Shown in pieces: positions 38,150 to 46,070 of a DNA stretch of 64,000 nucleotides. The position numbers and the translations under genes are program-made. The notes under the pieces are model-generated. The model saw only the letters and a list, made by a program, of their open reading frames with translations. It had not been told where the DNA came from and made no database searches. The first letter of the stretch is position 1; every line of letters starts with the position of its first letter. The stretch is from [Eubacterium] yurii (GTDB lineage: Bacteria; Bacillota; Clostridia; Peptostreptococcales; Filifactoraceae). Location: NCBI GenBank assembly GCA_900167215.1, contig FUZS01000003.1, positions 240,330 through 304,329 of the forward strand, read 5' to 3'.

Positions 38150-39268
38150 CTATATCTTGCCTATTTCGTTTGCAGCTTTTTGCATAATCTGATCATAAGC
38201 ATTTATGACTTTTTGATCTGACTCAAATCCTCTGTACATCTGTATCATATCGACCATTTCATCAATGGCGCTTACATTTGATTTCTCAAGATATCCTTGC
38301 AAAACTTTACCTCCAAAAGGATGTTCTATCGCTTGGGCATTGTTTGTCATCTGCATGTAGCTATGGCCGTACTTTTGCATATCTTCTTTGTTATAGATAT
38401 CTACCAATGCCAATTTGGCAATTTGCTCTCTTTGTCCATCACTATTCAATGAAACTACAGTACCGTCACTTTTAAATTCAAGCGAACGAGAGTTTGTAGG
38501 CACTTTTATTTCACTGTTATCTTCAGACAATACTATATTGCCCAAGAAGTCTCTTAATACCCCTGAGTTGTCCATAGTGAATACTCCGGATCTTGAGTAT
38601 TTTACAACATCAGTATTGTCCAATTTCACCTTGAAAAATCCGTTTCCTTCCAGTGATATATGCATTGGATTTTCAGTTCTTTCCTGCGCCCCCTGATTAT
38701 AATTAATCATTACTCTATCAATTAAAGACCCTGAATTAATTGTTCCTATAGACTTTCTTGCTTCAGGTACTATTAATTTTGCAATTTGTCTGCCACCTGA
38801 AACTATGTTTCCACTGTTATCTACAGTTATATCTCCATCAGGAATATTTATTTTATTAGATTTTTCATCGAGCAAATATGCTCCAAATTTTGTTATATCA
38901 TTAGAATTATATTCGTTATATACAGTTCTTAAATATCCTTCATCATCTCTTACAACACTTGCTGACTTATAGTAACCCTTACCGTTTTTATCTTCAAGTG
39001 TTAGATACCCTCTACTTATCTCGATATCAGTCTTTACAAGCCCATTTTTCAAGTTCTTATTGCTTACCTTAACATTATTGGAGTCAGCTCTTAGATAACC
39101 TTCAACATTTTCTCTTTTCATCAATAATTTCTCAGAGAATGCTTCTGTTATGCCAACATCTTTTTTATAAGCTGTAGTATCTACATTGGCAATGTTATTC
39201 GATATTATTTCTATTTGCTTTTGTTTGGTCTGCATTGCTGAAGATGCCGTATATATTCCTCTAAACAT
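38150..39268 (-). CDS. flhO: Flagellar rod protein, FlgF/FlhO type
   Basis: 372 residues from the ATG at 39268 (MFRGIYTASSAM), which has GGAG five bases ahead; a longer frame adds a spurious hydrophobic leader. The N-terminal motif is ISNNIANVDTTAYK, the C-terminal one VDEMVDMIQMYRGFESDQKVINAYDQIM. It is about 100 residues longer than FlgG and more divergent, probably through a larger central domain. Second of the pair in the mbl operon; placed as FlhO from position, so the distinction from FlgF is an inference. Confidence 0.82.
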   Translation of the reverse strand: MFRGIYTASSAMQTKQKQIEIISNNIANVDTTAYKKDVGITEAFSEKLLMKRENVEGYLRADSNNVKVSNKNLKNGLVKTDIEISRGYLTLEDKNGKGYYKSASVVRDDEGYLRTVYNEYNSNDITKFGAYLLDEKSNKINIPDGDITVDNSGNIVSGGRQIAKLIVPEARKSIGTINSGSLIDRVMINYNQGAQERTENPMHISLEGNGFFKVKLDNTDVVKYSRSGVFTMDNSGVLRDFLGNIVLSEDNSEIKVPTNSRSLEFKSDGTVVSLNSDGQREQIAKLALVDIYNKEDMQKYGHSYMQMTNNAQAIEHPFGGKVLQGYLEKSNVSAIDEMVDMIQMYRGFESDQKVINAYDQIMQKAANEIGKI

Positions 39269-39379
39269 AATAACTCCTATACATAATTTTACTAAATATA
39301 TCGTCATTTTATTACAAAAATTAATATTATTAATAAAAAAATAGGTATTTTTTTGCAAAAATACCTAAATAAATAATAC

Positions 39380-40402
39380 TTATCTTCTTCTTGAATTTGA
39401 ATTTTTTCCTAATTGTTTTAATGATTTTAAAGCCTCGCCTGTACCTTTCGCAACACAAGAAATAGCATCTTCAGCTATATCCACCTTTATTCCGGTTCTT
39501 GCTTCTATAAGCTTATCAAGACCCCACAAGAGTGAGCCTCCACCTGTCATAAGTATACCCTTATCAGAAATATCCGCAGAAAGTTCAGGAGGCGTTCTTT
39601 CCAACACAGAATGAACAGCATCTGCTATTTGTATAACGGAATCTCTAAGAGCGTCAAAAGACTCCTTAGATGAAACTCTTACCGTTTCAGGAAGTCCTGA
39701 AAGTTGGTTTCTTCCTCTAACATCCATGTAAACTTCTTTAGCTCTTGTAAACGCTGATCCAACAGTCATTTTTATCTCTTCAGCAGTCCTTTCACCTATA
39801 AGAAGGTTATGCTGTTTTCTCATGAATTTTATTATAGCCTCGTCAAACTTGTCTCCTGCCATTTTTATTGATGTACTTTCCACTATTCCGCCAAGAGAGA
39901 TAACAGCAACATCAGTAGTACCACCACCTATATCAACTATCATATTACCACTTGGTTGAGAAATATCTATACCCGCACCTATTGCAGCAGCAATAGGTTC
40001 TTCAATTAGAAATACATCTTTTGCTCCTGCTTCCATAGTAGCGTCAATTACCGCTCTTTTTTCCACTTCAGTCACACCTGAAGGTATACAAACAATTATC
40101 TGAGGTTTAAAAAATTTGAATAGCCCAACTCCACCTGTAACCTTATGAATGAAGTTTTTAAGCATCTTTTCTGTAGTATCATAGTCAGATATGACACCGT
40201 CTTTTAAAGGTCTTATCGCAACAATGTGAGCCGGAGTTCTACCAAGCATCCTTTGTGCTTCTTCTCCAACTTCCAATACCTTACCGGTATTAGTATCCAT
40301 AGCCACAACAGACGGCTCCTGTAATACTATCCCCTTACCTTTCACATACACCAATACTGAAGCTGTACCTAAATCTATACCTATATCCGGTGAAAAAGCC
40401 AT
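39380..40402 (-). CDS. mbl: Rod-shape determining protein Mbl (MreB family)
   Basis: Actin-like filament protein that guides cell-wall synthesis along the long axis. 340 residues with the phosphate-1 motif DIGIDLGTASVLVYVKGKG, phosphate-2 DIGGGTTDVAVISLGG and the adenosine motif ILMTGGGSLLWGLD. Called Mbl rather than MreB because flhO-flhP follow it, as in Bacillus, and because mreC/mreD are absent. GGAG precedes the ATG. Confidence 0.93.
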   Translation of the reverse strand: MAFSPDIGIDLGTASVLVYVKGKGIVLQEPSVVAMDTNTGKVLEVGEEAQRMLGRTPAHIVAIRPLKDGVISDYDTTEKMLKNFIHKVTGGVGLFKFFKPQIIVCIPSGVTEVEKRAVIDATMEAGAKDVFLIEEPIAAAIGAGIDISQPSGNMIVDIGGGTTDVAVISLGGIVESTSIKMAGDKFDEAIIKFMRKQHNLLIGERTAEEIKMTVGSAFTRAKEVYMDVRGRNQLSGLPETVRVSSKESFDALRDSVIQIADAVHSVLERTPPELSADISDKGILMTGGGSLLWGLDKLIEARTGIKVDIAEDAISCVAKGTGEALKSLKQLGKNSNSRRR

Positions 40403-40465
40403 AATAAATCTCCTTAATTTTTATAATTATCTCAAATATTCTAAACTACCAAACTTAAATCTATA

Positions 40466-41719
40466 TTAATCTTCAACTCTTCTAATCTTGCCCCCAAGTG
40501 CTCTTATCTTATTTTCTATATCTACATACCCTCTATCTATATGATGTATGTCGGAAATTTCTGATTCTCCATTGGCAATAAGTCCTGCTAATATAAGTGA
40601 AGCGCCTGCTCTTAAGTCAGTTGCCTTGACTGATGTTCCCTGTAACTCCTTAACTCCTGTTACAAGTGCAGATTTTCCTTCTATCTTTATATCTGCTCCC
40701 ATTCTCTTTAATTCATTAACATTCATAAATCTGTTTTCAAATACTGTTTCTGTAACGAGAGAACTGGCATCACTCACAGAAAGTAATGTCATAAACAGAG
40801 ACTGCATATCTGTAGGAAATCCAGGATGTGGCATAGTTTTAATATCAGTAGCCTTTATTATATCCGGACCTACTACTCTTACAAAATCTCCCTCTTCATT
40901 AATCTTACATCCAACTTCAATCAGTTTCGCAATTACAGGTCTTAAGTGGTCATTTATAACATTTCTAACAATTATATCTCCTCTTGTAACCGCTGCTGCA
41001 ACCATATATGTCCCTGCTTCTATTCTATCAGGTATGACCGTATGTTCAACTTCGTTTAATTTCTTTACGCCTGTTATCCTTATAGTATTCGTACCGGCAC
41101 CTCTTACCTTGCCTCCCATTTCATTTATAAAATTTGCCAAATCGACTATTTCAGGTTCCTCAGCTGCGTTTTCAATGACTGTAATTCCATCAGCCAAAGA
41201 AGCTGCCATTATTATATTTTCCGTAGCACCCACTGACGGAAAATCTAAATAAATATGGTTCGCCATAAGATCCGTAGTATACGCATCAATACATCCATGC
41301 TCAATCTCAACCTTAGTGTTTAACATTTTAAAACCTTTTAAATGCAAATCAATTGGCCTTGTTCCTATTGGACATCCCCCAGGCATTGATACAGTTGCTC
41401 TTTTAAATCTTGCAATCAAAGGGCCAAGTACTAAAAATGATGCCCTCATCTTACCAACCAATTCATAAGGAGCTTCATTTTTTGTAATATTTTTTGCATC
41501 TATAGTAAGTGTATCTTTTTCAAATTCAACGACTGCACCTAAGTATCTGAGTAAATCACACATCACATTTACATCACTCAAATTAGGCACACCTTTTATA
41601 ACGCTTTTTCCTTCAACTAATAAAGTAGCTGCAATTATAGGCAATACGGCATTTTTTGCACCGCTTACCATTACTTCTCCGACTAATCTATCACTTTTAC
41701 TAACTATTAAACGTGCCAA
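40466..41719 (-). CDS. murA: UDP-N-acetylglucosamine 1-carboxyvinyltransferase
   Basis: First committed step of peptidoglycan synthesis: transfers enolpyruvate from PEP to UDP-GlcNAc; the target of fosfomycin. About 417 residues. SGAKNAVLP near the N-terminus holds the substrate-binding Lys/Asn, and the catalytic cysteine is in GGCPIGTRPIDLH, so it is of the fosfomycin-sensitive type. The C-terminal part has RAGASLILAGL. The ATG at 41728 has no usable site, because AGGA touches it; the in-frame TTG at 41719 has the proper spacing and gives MARLIVSKSDRLVGEV. Between the 216-aa membrane protein and mbl. Confidence 0.96.
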   Translation of the reverse strand: MARLIVSKSDRLVGEVMVSGAKNAVLPIIAATLLVEGKSVIKGVPNLSDVNVMCDLLRYLGAVVEFEKDTLTIDAKNITKNEAPYELVGKMRASFLVLGPLIARFKRATVSMPGGCPIGTRPIDLHLKGFKMLNTKVEIEHGCIDAYTTDLMANHIYLDFPSVGATENIIMAASLADGITVIENAAEEPEIVDLANFINEMGGKVRGAGTNTIRITGVKKLNEVEHTVIPDRIEAGTYMVAAAVTRGDIIVRNVINDHLRPVIAKLIEVGCKINEEGDFVRVVGPDIIKATDIKTMPHPGFPTDMQSLFMTLLSVSDASSLVTETVFENRFMNVNELKRMGADIKIEGKSALVTGVKELQGTSVKATDLRAGASLILAGLIANGESEISDIHHIDRGYVDIENKIRALGGKIRRVED

Positions 41720-41737
41720 TACCGACATTCCTTTCGA

Positions 41738-42388
41738 TTATTCGTTTTCTATATTGAATATGACATTTTCATCCCTTACAAAAAAACTCAAAGACTTCCC
41801 TTCATAAAGCAAAATGATATTATTCTTATCATAGATTAAAGCGTAATCTGTATTTACTATACCCATTTTTAAAAGTAAATTGAAAGACTCCTCATAAGTT
41901 ATATCAAGCGTTAAAGAAGTGGCTAAAATCATATTTTCCACAAAAGACTTATCAAAAATCTCACTCTTATTATATTTTCCTAAGACTCCAACTCTCTTAA
42001 TATTAGATTTAAATAAACCTTGCTCATAAGTTGCTATCAAACTTTTAGTTTCTTGGGAACTTTTTTGGACGTAAGAATATTCAGTCTTGCTTTTCAACAA
42101 TCTGTCAATTTCCTTATCATATTCAAATTTATCTTTATTTTTCTCTACAAAAACTTCATATTTTTCTTTGAATTGTCTGTTATTAAACGAAAAAACCTTG
42201 CTGTCTTTAAAGGAATAGATATAACAAAATGCCCAAAAAATTAATATACCTAAGATAATCATCTTATTACGTTTGAGATTCTTTGTATTTACGGTAGACA
42301 CCTTACCTTCAACTATATCTGCCGCTCTTTTCATTCTGTTTGCTCTATTTTCCTTTATTCTTTCACTGCGAGTTTTTCTGTTCACCAT
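41738..42388 (-). CDS. Single-pass membrane protein of unknown function
   Basis: 216 residues: a basic N-terminal cytoplasmic segment (residues 1-43, with many Lys and Arg), one membrane helix (about 45-60, MIILGILIFWAFCYIYSF) and an extracytoplasmic region with helical character. No recognised domain. Its place between the glucosaminidase and murA-mbl, 9 to 19 bases from murA, suggests a role in cell-wall growth or the flagellar/envelope interface. The start could instead be the GTG one codon downstream. Confidence 0.6.
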   Translation of the reverse strand: MVNRKTRSERIKENRANRMKRAADIVEGKVSTVNTKNLKRNKMIILGILIFWAFCYIYSFKDSKVFSFNNRQFKEKYEVFVEKNKDKFEYDKEIDRLLKSKTEYSYVQKSSQETKSLIATYEQGLFKSNIKRVGVLGKYNKSEIFDKSFVENMILATSLTLDITYEESFNLLLKMGIVNTDYALIYDKNNIILLYEGKSLSFFVRDENVIFNIENE

Positions 42389-42415
42389 ATCCTCATATTA
42401 TATATTTGTTCTATT

Positions 42416-43087
42416 TTATAAATTCATTATCTCTGATGAAATTTTCTTAATCTTAGATGCCCAAGCTTTATCTGTAGAATAATTTTTATTGACGGAATCA
42501 ATTGAATACCCCTCAAAATAAGTCCCGCCCTGTCTTAAATAGTTGTTTGACAAATGTTTCGCAACATCATAAATACTATCTTTTTTGGATGCGTAAGATT
42601 TTGCCGATGTATACGGGCTTGAGTCATATGCTCCAAAGCCGAAAAGATTATTTTTTTCTTGAGCTATTTTACTCCTTCCAAAATTTGATTCCAATTTTGC
42701 CATAGCCATCAAAACAATGGCATTTACTCCATACAAATCTTCCGCTCTTTTAAAATCTTCTCCAAGTCCTTCCAAAGGAGTATTTTTTAACTTATCATCA
42801 AGATAAGCGACAGAATAATTTGATTTTTTCCTTATGTCATTAGTATCTATCAGTCCGTTTACAACAACAGATGAAATGTCTTTTACAAGTAATTTCGAAA
42901 AATTATCAAGTTCCTGAGACTCGTCCATATCAAATATCAACGTTTCATCTTGATTTATTTTCAAATCTTGTTTTTTAGTAATTCCTAATTTGTCCTTTAA
43001 TATAGAATCAAATCTGTTTGTAGTGTTATAATAATTTTGTGATGGTCCTGTATAATTTTTAATATAAGAATTTACCTTTATTTCCAT
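42416..43087 (-). CDS. Glucosaminidase (glycoside hydrolase 73-like), probable flagellar cell-wall lytic enzyme
   Basis: 223 residues. The C-terminal 110 residues are a GH73-type muramidase/N-acetylglucosaminidase: the catalytic Glu lies in MAKLESNFGRS, with the YG loop region NLFGFGAYDSSPYTSAKSY and the substrate-binding segment NYLRQGGTYF. There is no Sec signal peptide; the first 100 residues are polar. That fits export through the flagellar apparatus, as for FlgJ. It is first in the operon whose last gene encodes the rod-binding domain. A cytoplasmic or other exit route cannot be excluded. Confidence 0.82.
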   Translation of the reverse strand: MEIKVNSYIKNYTGPSQNYYNTTNRFDSILKDKLGITKKQDLKINQDETLIFDMDESQELDNFSKLLVKDISSVVVNGLIDTNDIRKKSNYSVAYLDDKLKNTPLEGLGEDFKRAEDLYGVNAIVLMAMAKLESNFGRSKIAQEKNNLFGFGAYDSSPYTSAKSYASKKDSIYDVAKHLSNNYLRQGGTYFEGYSIDSVNKNYSTDKAWASKIKKISSEIMNL

Positions 43088-43328
43088 AATCCCTCAAGTT
43101 TTCAAAACTTTATAAAAATTATAACTATTATATATTTCTAATATCTTTTTATATCAATATTTTATGTCTGTTGTAATATATGTTCATATTACTAAATTAC
43201 AAGTATTTTCTTCTTTAAGTTAAATAGCTTGTAAAGTTTTCGAAATATATTATAGTCTGTAAGCATTGTTTTGTCAATAATTTCAAAAATAAAATTATAT
43301 TTGTTGTATTATATGTCGGTCATTTACC

Positions 43329-43353
43329 AAAAAATAAGAGAGGTTCCCCTCTC
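43329..43353 (-). terminator. Terminator after the PAS protein operon
   Basis: GAGAGG and CCTCTC around a short loop, followed on the minus strand by TTATTTTTT. It ends the long rimM-trmD-recG-...-PAS transcript, 16 bases past the last stop. Confidence 0.8.
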
Positions 43354-43368
43354 ATCTTAGAAAAAAAA

Positions 43369-44154
43369 TTATTTTTCACCGTATTTCATTTTTTTGTTCA
43401 AATTTTTAATCATATCTTTTTGAAAATCAATCAGTTTTTTTCTTCTAATTAACTCATTTTCAAGTTGTTCCACCTTATACTTTAACAAAGTAACTTCTTC
43501 AAATTTATTGTAGGCTTTGTTTGAGTAAGGATAGACATTTATTATTGTGTATCCATATTGTGATTTTGTAACTACAGCCAGCTTATCATCATACTCTATA
43601 CATAAATCGTTAAATATATCTAAAAAGTCACTTTTTTCAATTATCTTTTCCAAAAATTCATCTCCGAATATATCATTTATTGCTCTTAAGTATGGATTTT
43701 CAACGTGGAAAAGTTCATATACATTGTCTGAATAATATTTTATATTCCATGTATCATCAACCATAAAAGTGGAATAAGGTTTAAGCTTGTTCTTATTAAA
43801 GTTTACAAACTTAACATCATCCTCTTCTTCAGTTACTACATTTTCAACATGCTTAAGCATATTCATCAATCTATCATAGTTAAGCTTTGTACCTGTTATC
43901 ATAATATAATTATCTTTAGTATTTATCTCAAATTTTATTACTCCATCAAAATCAGGAGATTTAACATAAGCTCTTCTTACCTCTTCATTACAGTCATAAC
44001 TCAACACATTTTTTTCAAATTCGTCATACAAAGATACATTTTTAAAGTATTTATTAAATTTTTTATTTTTATGAATCAAACTACCCTTATCATCAAATAT
44101 AGCAATCATATAGTAATTTTCATCAATCAGTTCCAAAATTTTACTTTCTATCAT
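43369..44154 (-). CDS. PAS-like sensor protein without visible output domain
   Basis: 261 residues, no membrane segment. Two stretches look like PAS folds: residues about 12-100 (YYMIAIFDDKGSLIHKNKKFNKYF) and about 120-210 (YSTFMVDDTWNIKYYSDNVYELF, later GYTIINVYPYS). A C-terminal coiled coil (LLKYKVEQLENELIRRKKLIDFQKDMIKNLNKK) follows. No kinase, GGDEF, EAL or DNA-binding domain is present. The assignment as PAS is from pattern only. It is last in the operon and may sense a signal through a partner protein. Confidence 0.5.
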   Translation of the reverse strand: MIESKILELIDENYYMIAIFDDKGSLIHKNKKFNKYFKNVSLYDEFEKNVLSYDCNEEVRRAYVKSPDFDGVIKFEINTKDNYIMITGTKLNYDRLMNMLKHVENVVTEEEDDVKFVNFNKNKLKPYSTFMVDDTWNIKYYSDNVYELFHVENPYLRAINDIFGDEFLEKIIEKSDFLDIFNDLCIEYDDKLAVVTKSQYGYTIINVYPYSNKAYNKFEEVTLLKYKVEQLENELIRRKKLIDFQKDMIKNLNKKMKYGEK

Positions 44155-44254
44155 ATTTAATCTCCAAAAACAGCCTTTTCATTGCCTAATATCGATTGTA
44201 TTTCTACCCAATTTTCAAAAGATAATTCAATTAATATTAGTTGAATTAAAATAA

Positions 44255-44512
44255 TTAGTACTGAATGCTCTTTGAAGTAAGAATAATATTTTGAAATACT
44301 TTTTCGACCTCTTTTCTATATGTATTATTTTCTAAAGAGTCAATAGCGTTTTTCATCACTACTTCATCTCTTTTTAAATCTTGAATAGGCAGATTTTTTT
44401 CTCTTTTATAATCTCCTATCTTTGTTACAATTTCAAATCTTTTTTCTAAAAACTTTGCTATTTGTTTATCTACTTCAATTATTTCTTCTCTATATTTTTC
44501 CAACTGTGTCAT
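44255..44512 (-). CDS. Chorismate mutase, AroQ type
   Basis: 85 residues, the all-helical AroQ fold: YREEIIEVDKQIAKFLEKRFEIVTKIGDYKREKNLPIQDLKRDEVV carries the catalytic Arg and Lys pattern. It converts chorismate to prephenate for tyrosine and phenylalanine. It stands without a fused prephenate dehydratase or dehydrogenase. GGAG precedes the ATG. It follows the Ppx/GppA gene by 35 bases. Confidence 0.88.
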   Translation of the reverse strand: MTQLEKYREEIIEVDKQIAKFLEKRFEIVTKIGDYKREKNLPIQDLKRDEVVMKNAIDSLENNTYRKEVEKVFQNIILTSKSIQY

Positions 44513-44547
44513 CTTAATCTCCTTTTTTATTTAATATTTTACTAAAA

Positions 44548-45459
44548 TTACATCATAAAATATATCATACCTTCAAGATTGTCGTACTCGCTAACTGTAA
44601 CATATTCAATATCAAGCATGGACATAATCTTTTTCATTATACAAACACCTGTGAAAATTACATCTGCTCTTTTTGCTTGAAGACCTACTATCATCTTCTT
44701 TTCTTCAAGTGTCATTTTTTTCAGATTTTTATATATCTCTACGAGTTCATCATAATAGATTTTGGAATTGTGTATCTTATCTGAACAATAAATCTCCATT
44801 TTTTGTATCATTGAAGATATGGAAGTTGCAGTACCTCCAATCCCAATAAACTTACCTATATCATATCTCTTAAGAACATCAATGGTATCTCCAATTACAG
44901 TTTCAATATACTTATCCATTTCAATTATTTCTATATCGCTGGGAATATCTAATTTTAAAAATCTTTCAGTAAGCCTTACTACTCCTATATTTTCACTTTT
45001 AGAAAAAACCAATTCTCCATCCCTGTTCCCAAGTATAAATTCAGTTGAACCTCCACCAATATCAATTGTAAGTGTATATTTTTTTTCATCCAGGATTGAT
45101 TTTATGCCTAAAAATCCGAGATTTGCTTCCATTTCTCCACTTATTATTTCAATATTTACTCCTGTTTTTTCGTACGCTTTTTTTATGAATTCATCAGAAT
45201 TTTTCGAATCCCTTAGCGCAGATGTCCCTATAACCCTAATTTTCTCGCATCTTTTACTTTTTGCTAAACTTATAAACTTTTCTAATACGCTGGAATTTAA
45301 ATTTATTGCCTCTCCTGATATCATTCCTTTTTCATCAACTCCCTTGCCAATTCTTGTGACCTCAACATATTTTTTCCTATTAAAAATCTCATTGTTTTCA
45401 TAGTCAGCTATCAGCAATCTCATAGAATTAGTACCTATGTCTACAGTTGCAACTTTCAT
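44548..45459 (-). CDS. Exopolyphosphatase/guanosine pentaphosphate phosphatase family protein
   Basis: 303 residues, one Ppx/GppA domain of the ASKHA fold: VDIGTNSMRLLIADY at the start, GTSALRDSKNSDEF, IDIGGGSTEFI (phosphate-binding) and GIGGTATSISSM. No C-terminal HD domain, so this is the short form seen in many Firmicutes. It may degrade polyphosphate, pppGpp or both. It follows the DivIC gene by 8 bases. Confidence 0.92.
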   Translation of the reverse strand: MKVATVDIGTNSMRLLIADYENNEIFNRKKYVEVTRIGKGVDEKGMISGEAINLNSSVLEKFISLAKSKRCEKIRVIGTSALRDSKNSDEFIKKAYEKTGVNIEIISGEMEANLGFLGIKSILDEKKYTLTIDIGGGSTEFILGNRDGELVFSKSENIGVVRLTERFLKLDIPSDIEIIEMDKYIETVIGDTIDVLKRYDIGKFIGIGGTATSISSMIQKMEIYCSDKIHNSKIYYDELVEIYKNLKKMTLEEKKMIVGLQAKRADVIFTGVCIMKKIMSMLDIEYVTVSEYDNLEGMIYFMM

Positions 45460-45467
45460 ATTTTCAC

Positions 45468-45818
45468 CTAATCTTCCTGAACATTATTTTTTCTGTTGGT
45501 GTCTATAAATACTTTTTCATTAGACTTTACCATTTTTAGTTTTTCCCTTGCCTGTTTCTCTACAAATTCATCGCTGTCAACAGTTTTAAGCTCATTTTGA
45601 ACCTGTTTAAGTATTTCTTCTTTTTCTTTCATTTCCTCCTGAATTTCTTTATACGTCCCCTTTAGATACTCTATATCCCTTTCTTGATTGTATATGGAAA
45701 GACAAAAATAGACTATTATCACTATTATAAAAACTATTATAACAGTCATCGAGTGGTCTATATCTTTCTTTTTATCACTATTATTTGACGTGTTTAAACT
45801 TTCTTTATATTGACTCAT
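45468..45818 (-). CDS. divIC: Septum formation initiator, FtsB/DivIC family
   Basis: 116 residues: cytoplasmic N-terminus, one membrane helix (TVIIVFIIVIIVYFCLSIY, about 25-43), then a coiled coil with heptads (about 45-85) and a short C-terminal tail with FVEKQAREKLKM. DivIC joins the FtsL/DivIB subcomplex of the divisome. The rqcP-divIC pair is kept in Bacillus. Its start overlaps the rqcP end by 14 bases. Confidence 0.9.
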   Translation of the reverse strand: MSQYKESLNTSNNSDKKKDIDHSMTVIIVFIIVIIVYFCLSIYNQERDIEYLKGTYKEIQEEMKEKEEILKQVQNELKTVDSDEFVEKQAREKLKMVKSNEKVFIDTNRKNNVQED

Positions 45819-46059
45819 TTTCCAGCACCTCGTACATAGATTCAGCTTCTTCTTTTTTTAAATGTTCCTTGATATCAAGTACTCTTACTTTATAAGAAGA
45901 TTTTGGAAATTGAATCTCTATTATATCTCCTATATTTACTTCTTTGGATGGCTTTGCAATCTTACCATTGATACTTATAATTCCGCTTTCTCCTGCGTCT
46001 TTTGCCACTGTACGCCTTTTTATTATCCTTGTAAGTTTCAGATATTTGTCTAGTCTCAT
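45805..46059 (-). CDS. rqcP: RNA-binding S4 domain protein RqcP (YabO/HslR)
   Basis: 84 residues, an S4 domain starting MRLDKYLKLTRIIKRRTVAK with the loop GIISINGKIAKPSKEVNIGD. RqcP works with RqcH in ribosome-associated quality control, stabilising the peptidyl-tRNA on the 50S subunit. GGGAG precedes the ATG. The gene lies 11 bases after recG. Confidence 0.93.
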   Translation of the reverse strand: MRLDKYLKLTRIIKRRTVAKDAGESGIISINGKIAKPSKEVNIGDIIEIQFPKSSYKVRVLDIKEHLKKEEAESMYEVLENESI

Positions 46060-46070
46060 ATTCTCTCCCT

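Noticed and set aside
40548..41252. 234-codon open frame antisense to murA
   Set aside because: It lies wholly within murA, shows the low-complexity Ser/Ile composition of antisense frames and has no ribosome binding site.
44819..45403. 194-codon open frame antisense to the Ppx/GppA gene
   Set aside because: Same pattern: a shadow of a well-recognised gene, with Ser, Ile and Pro bias.
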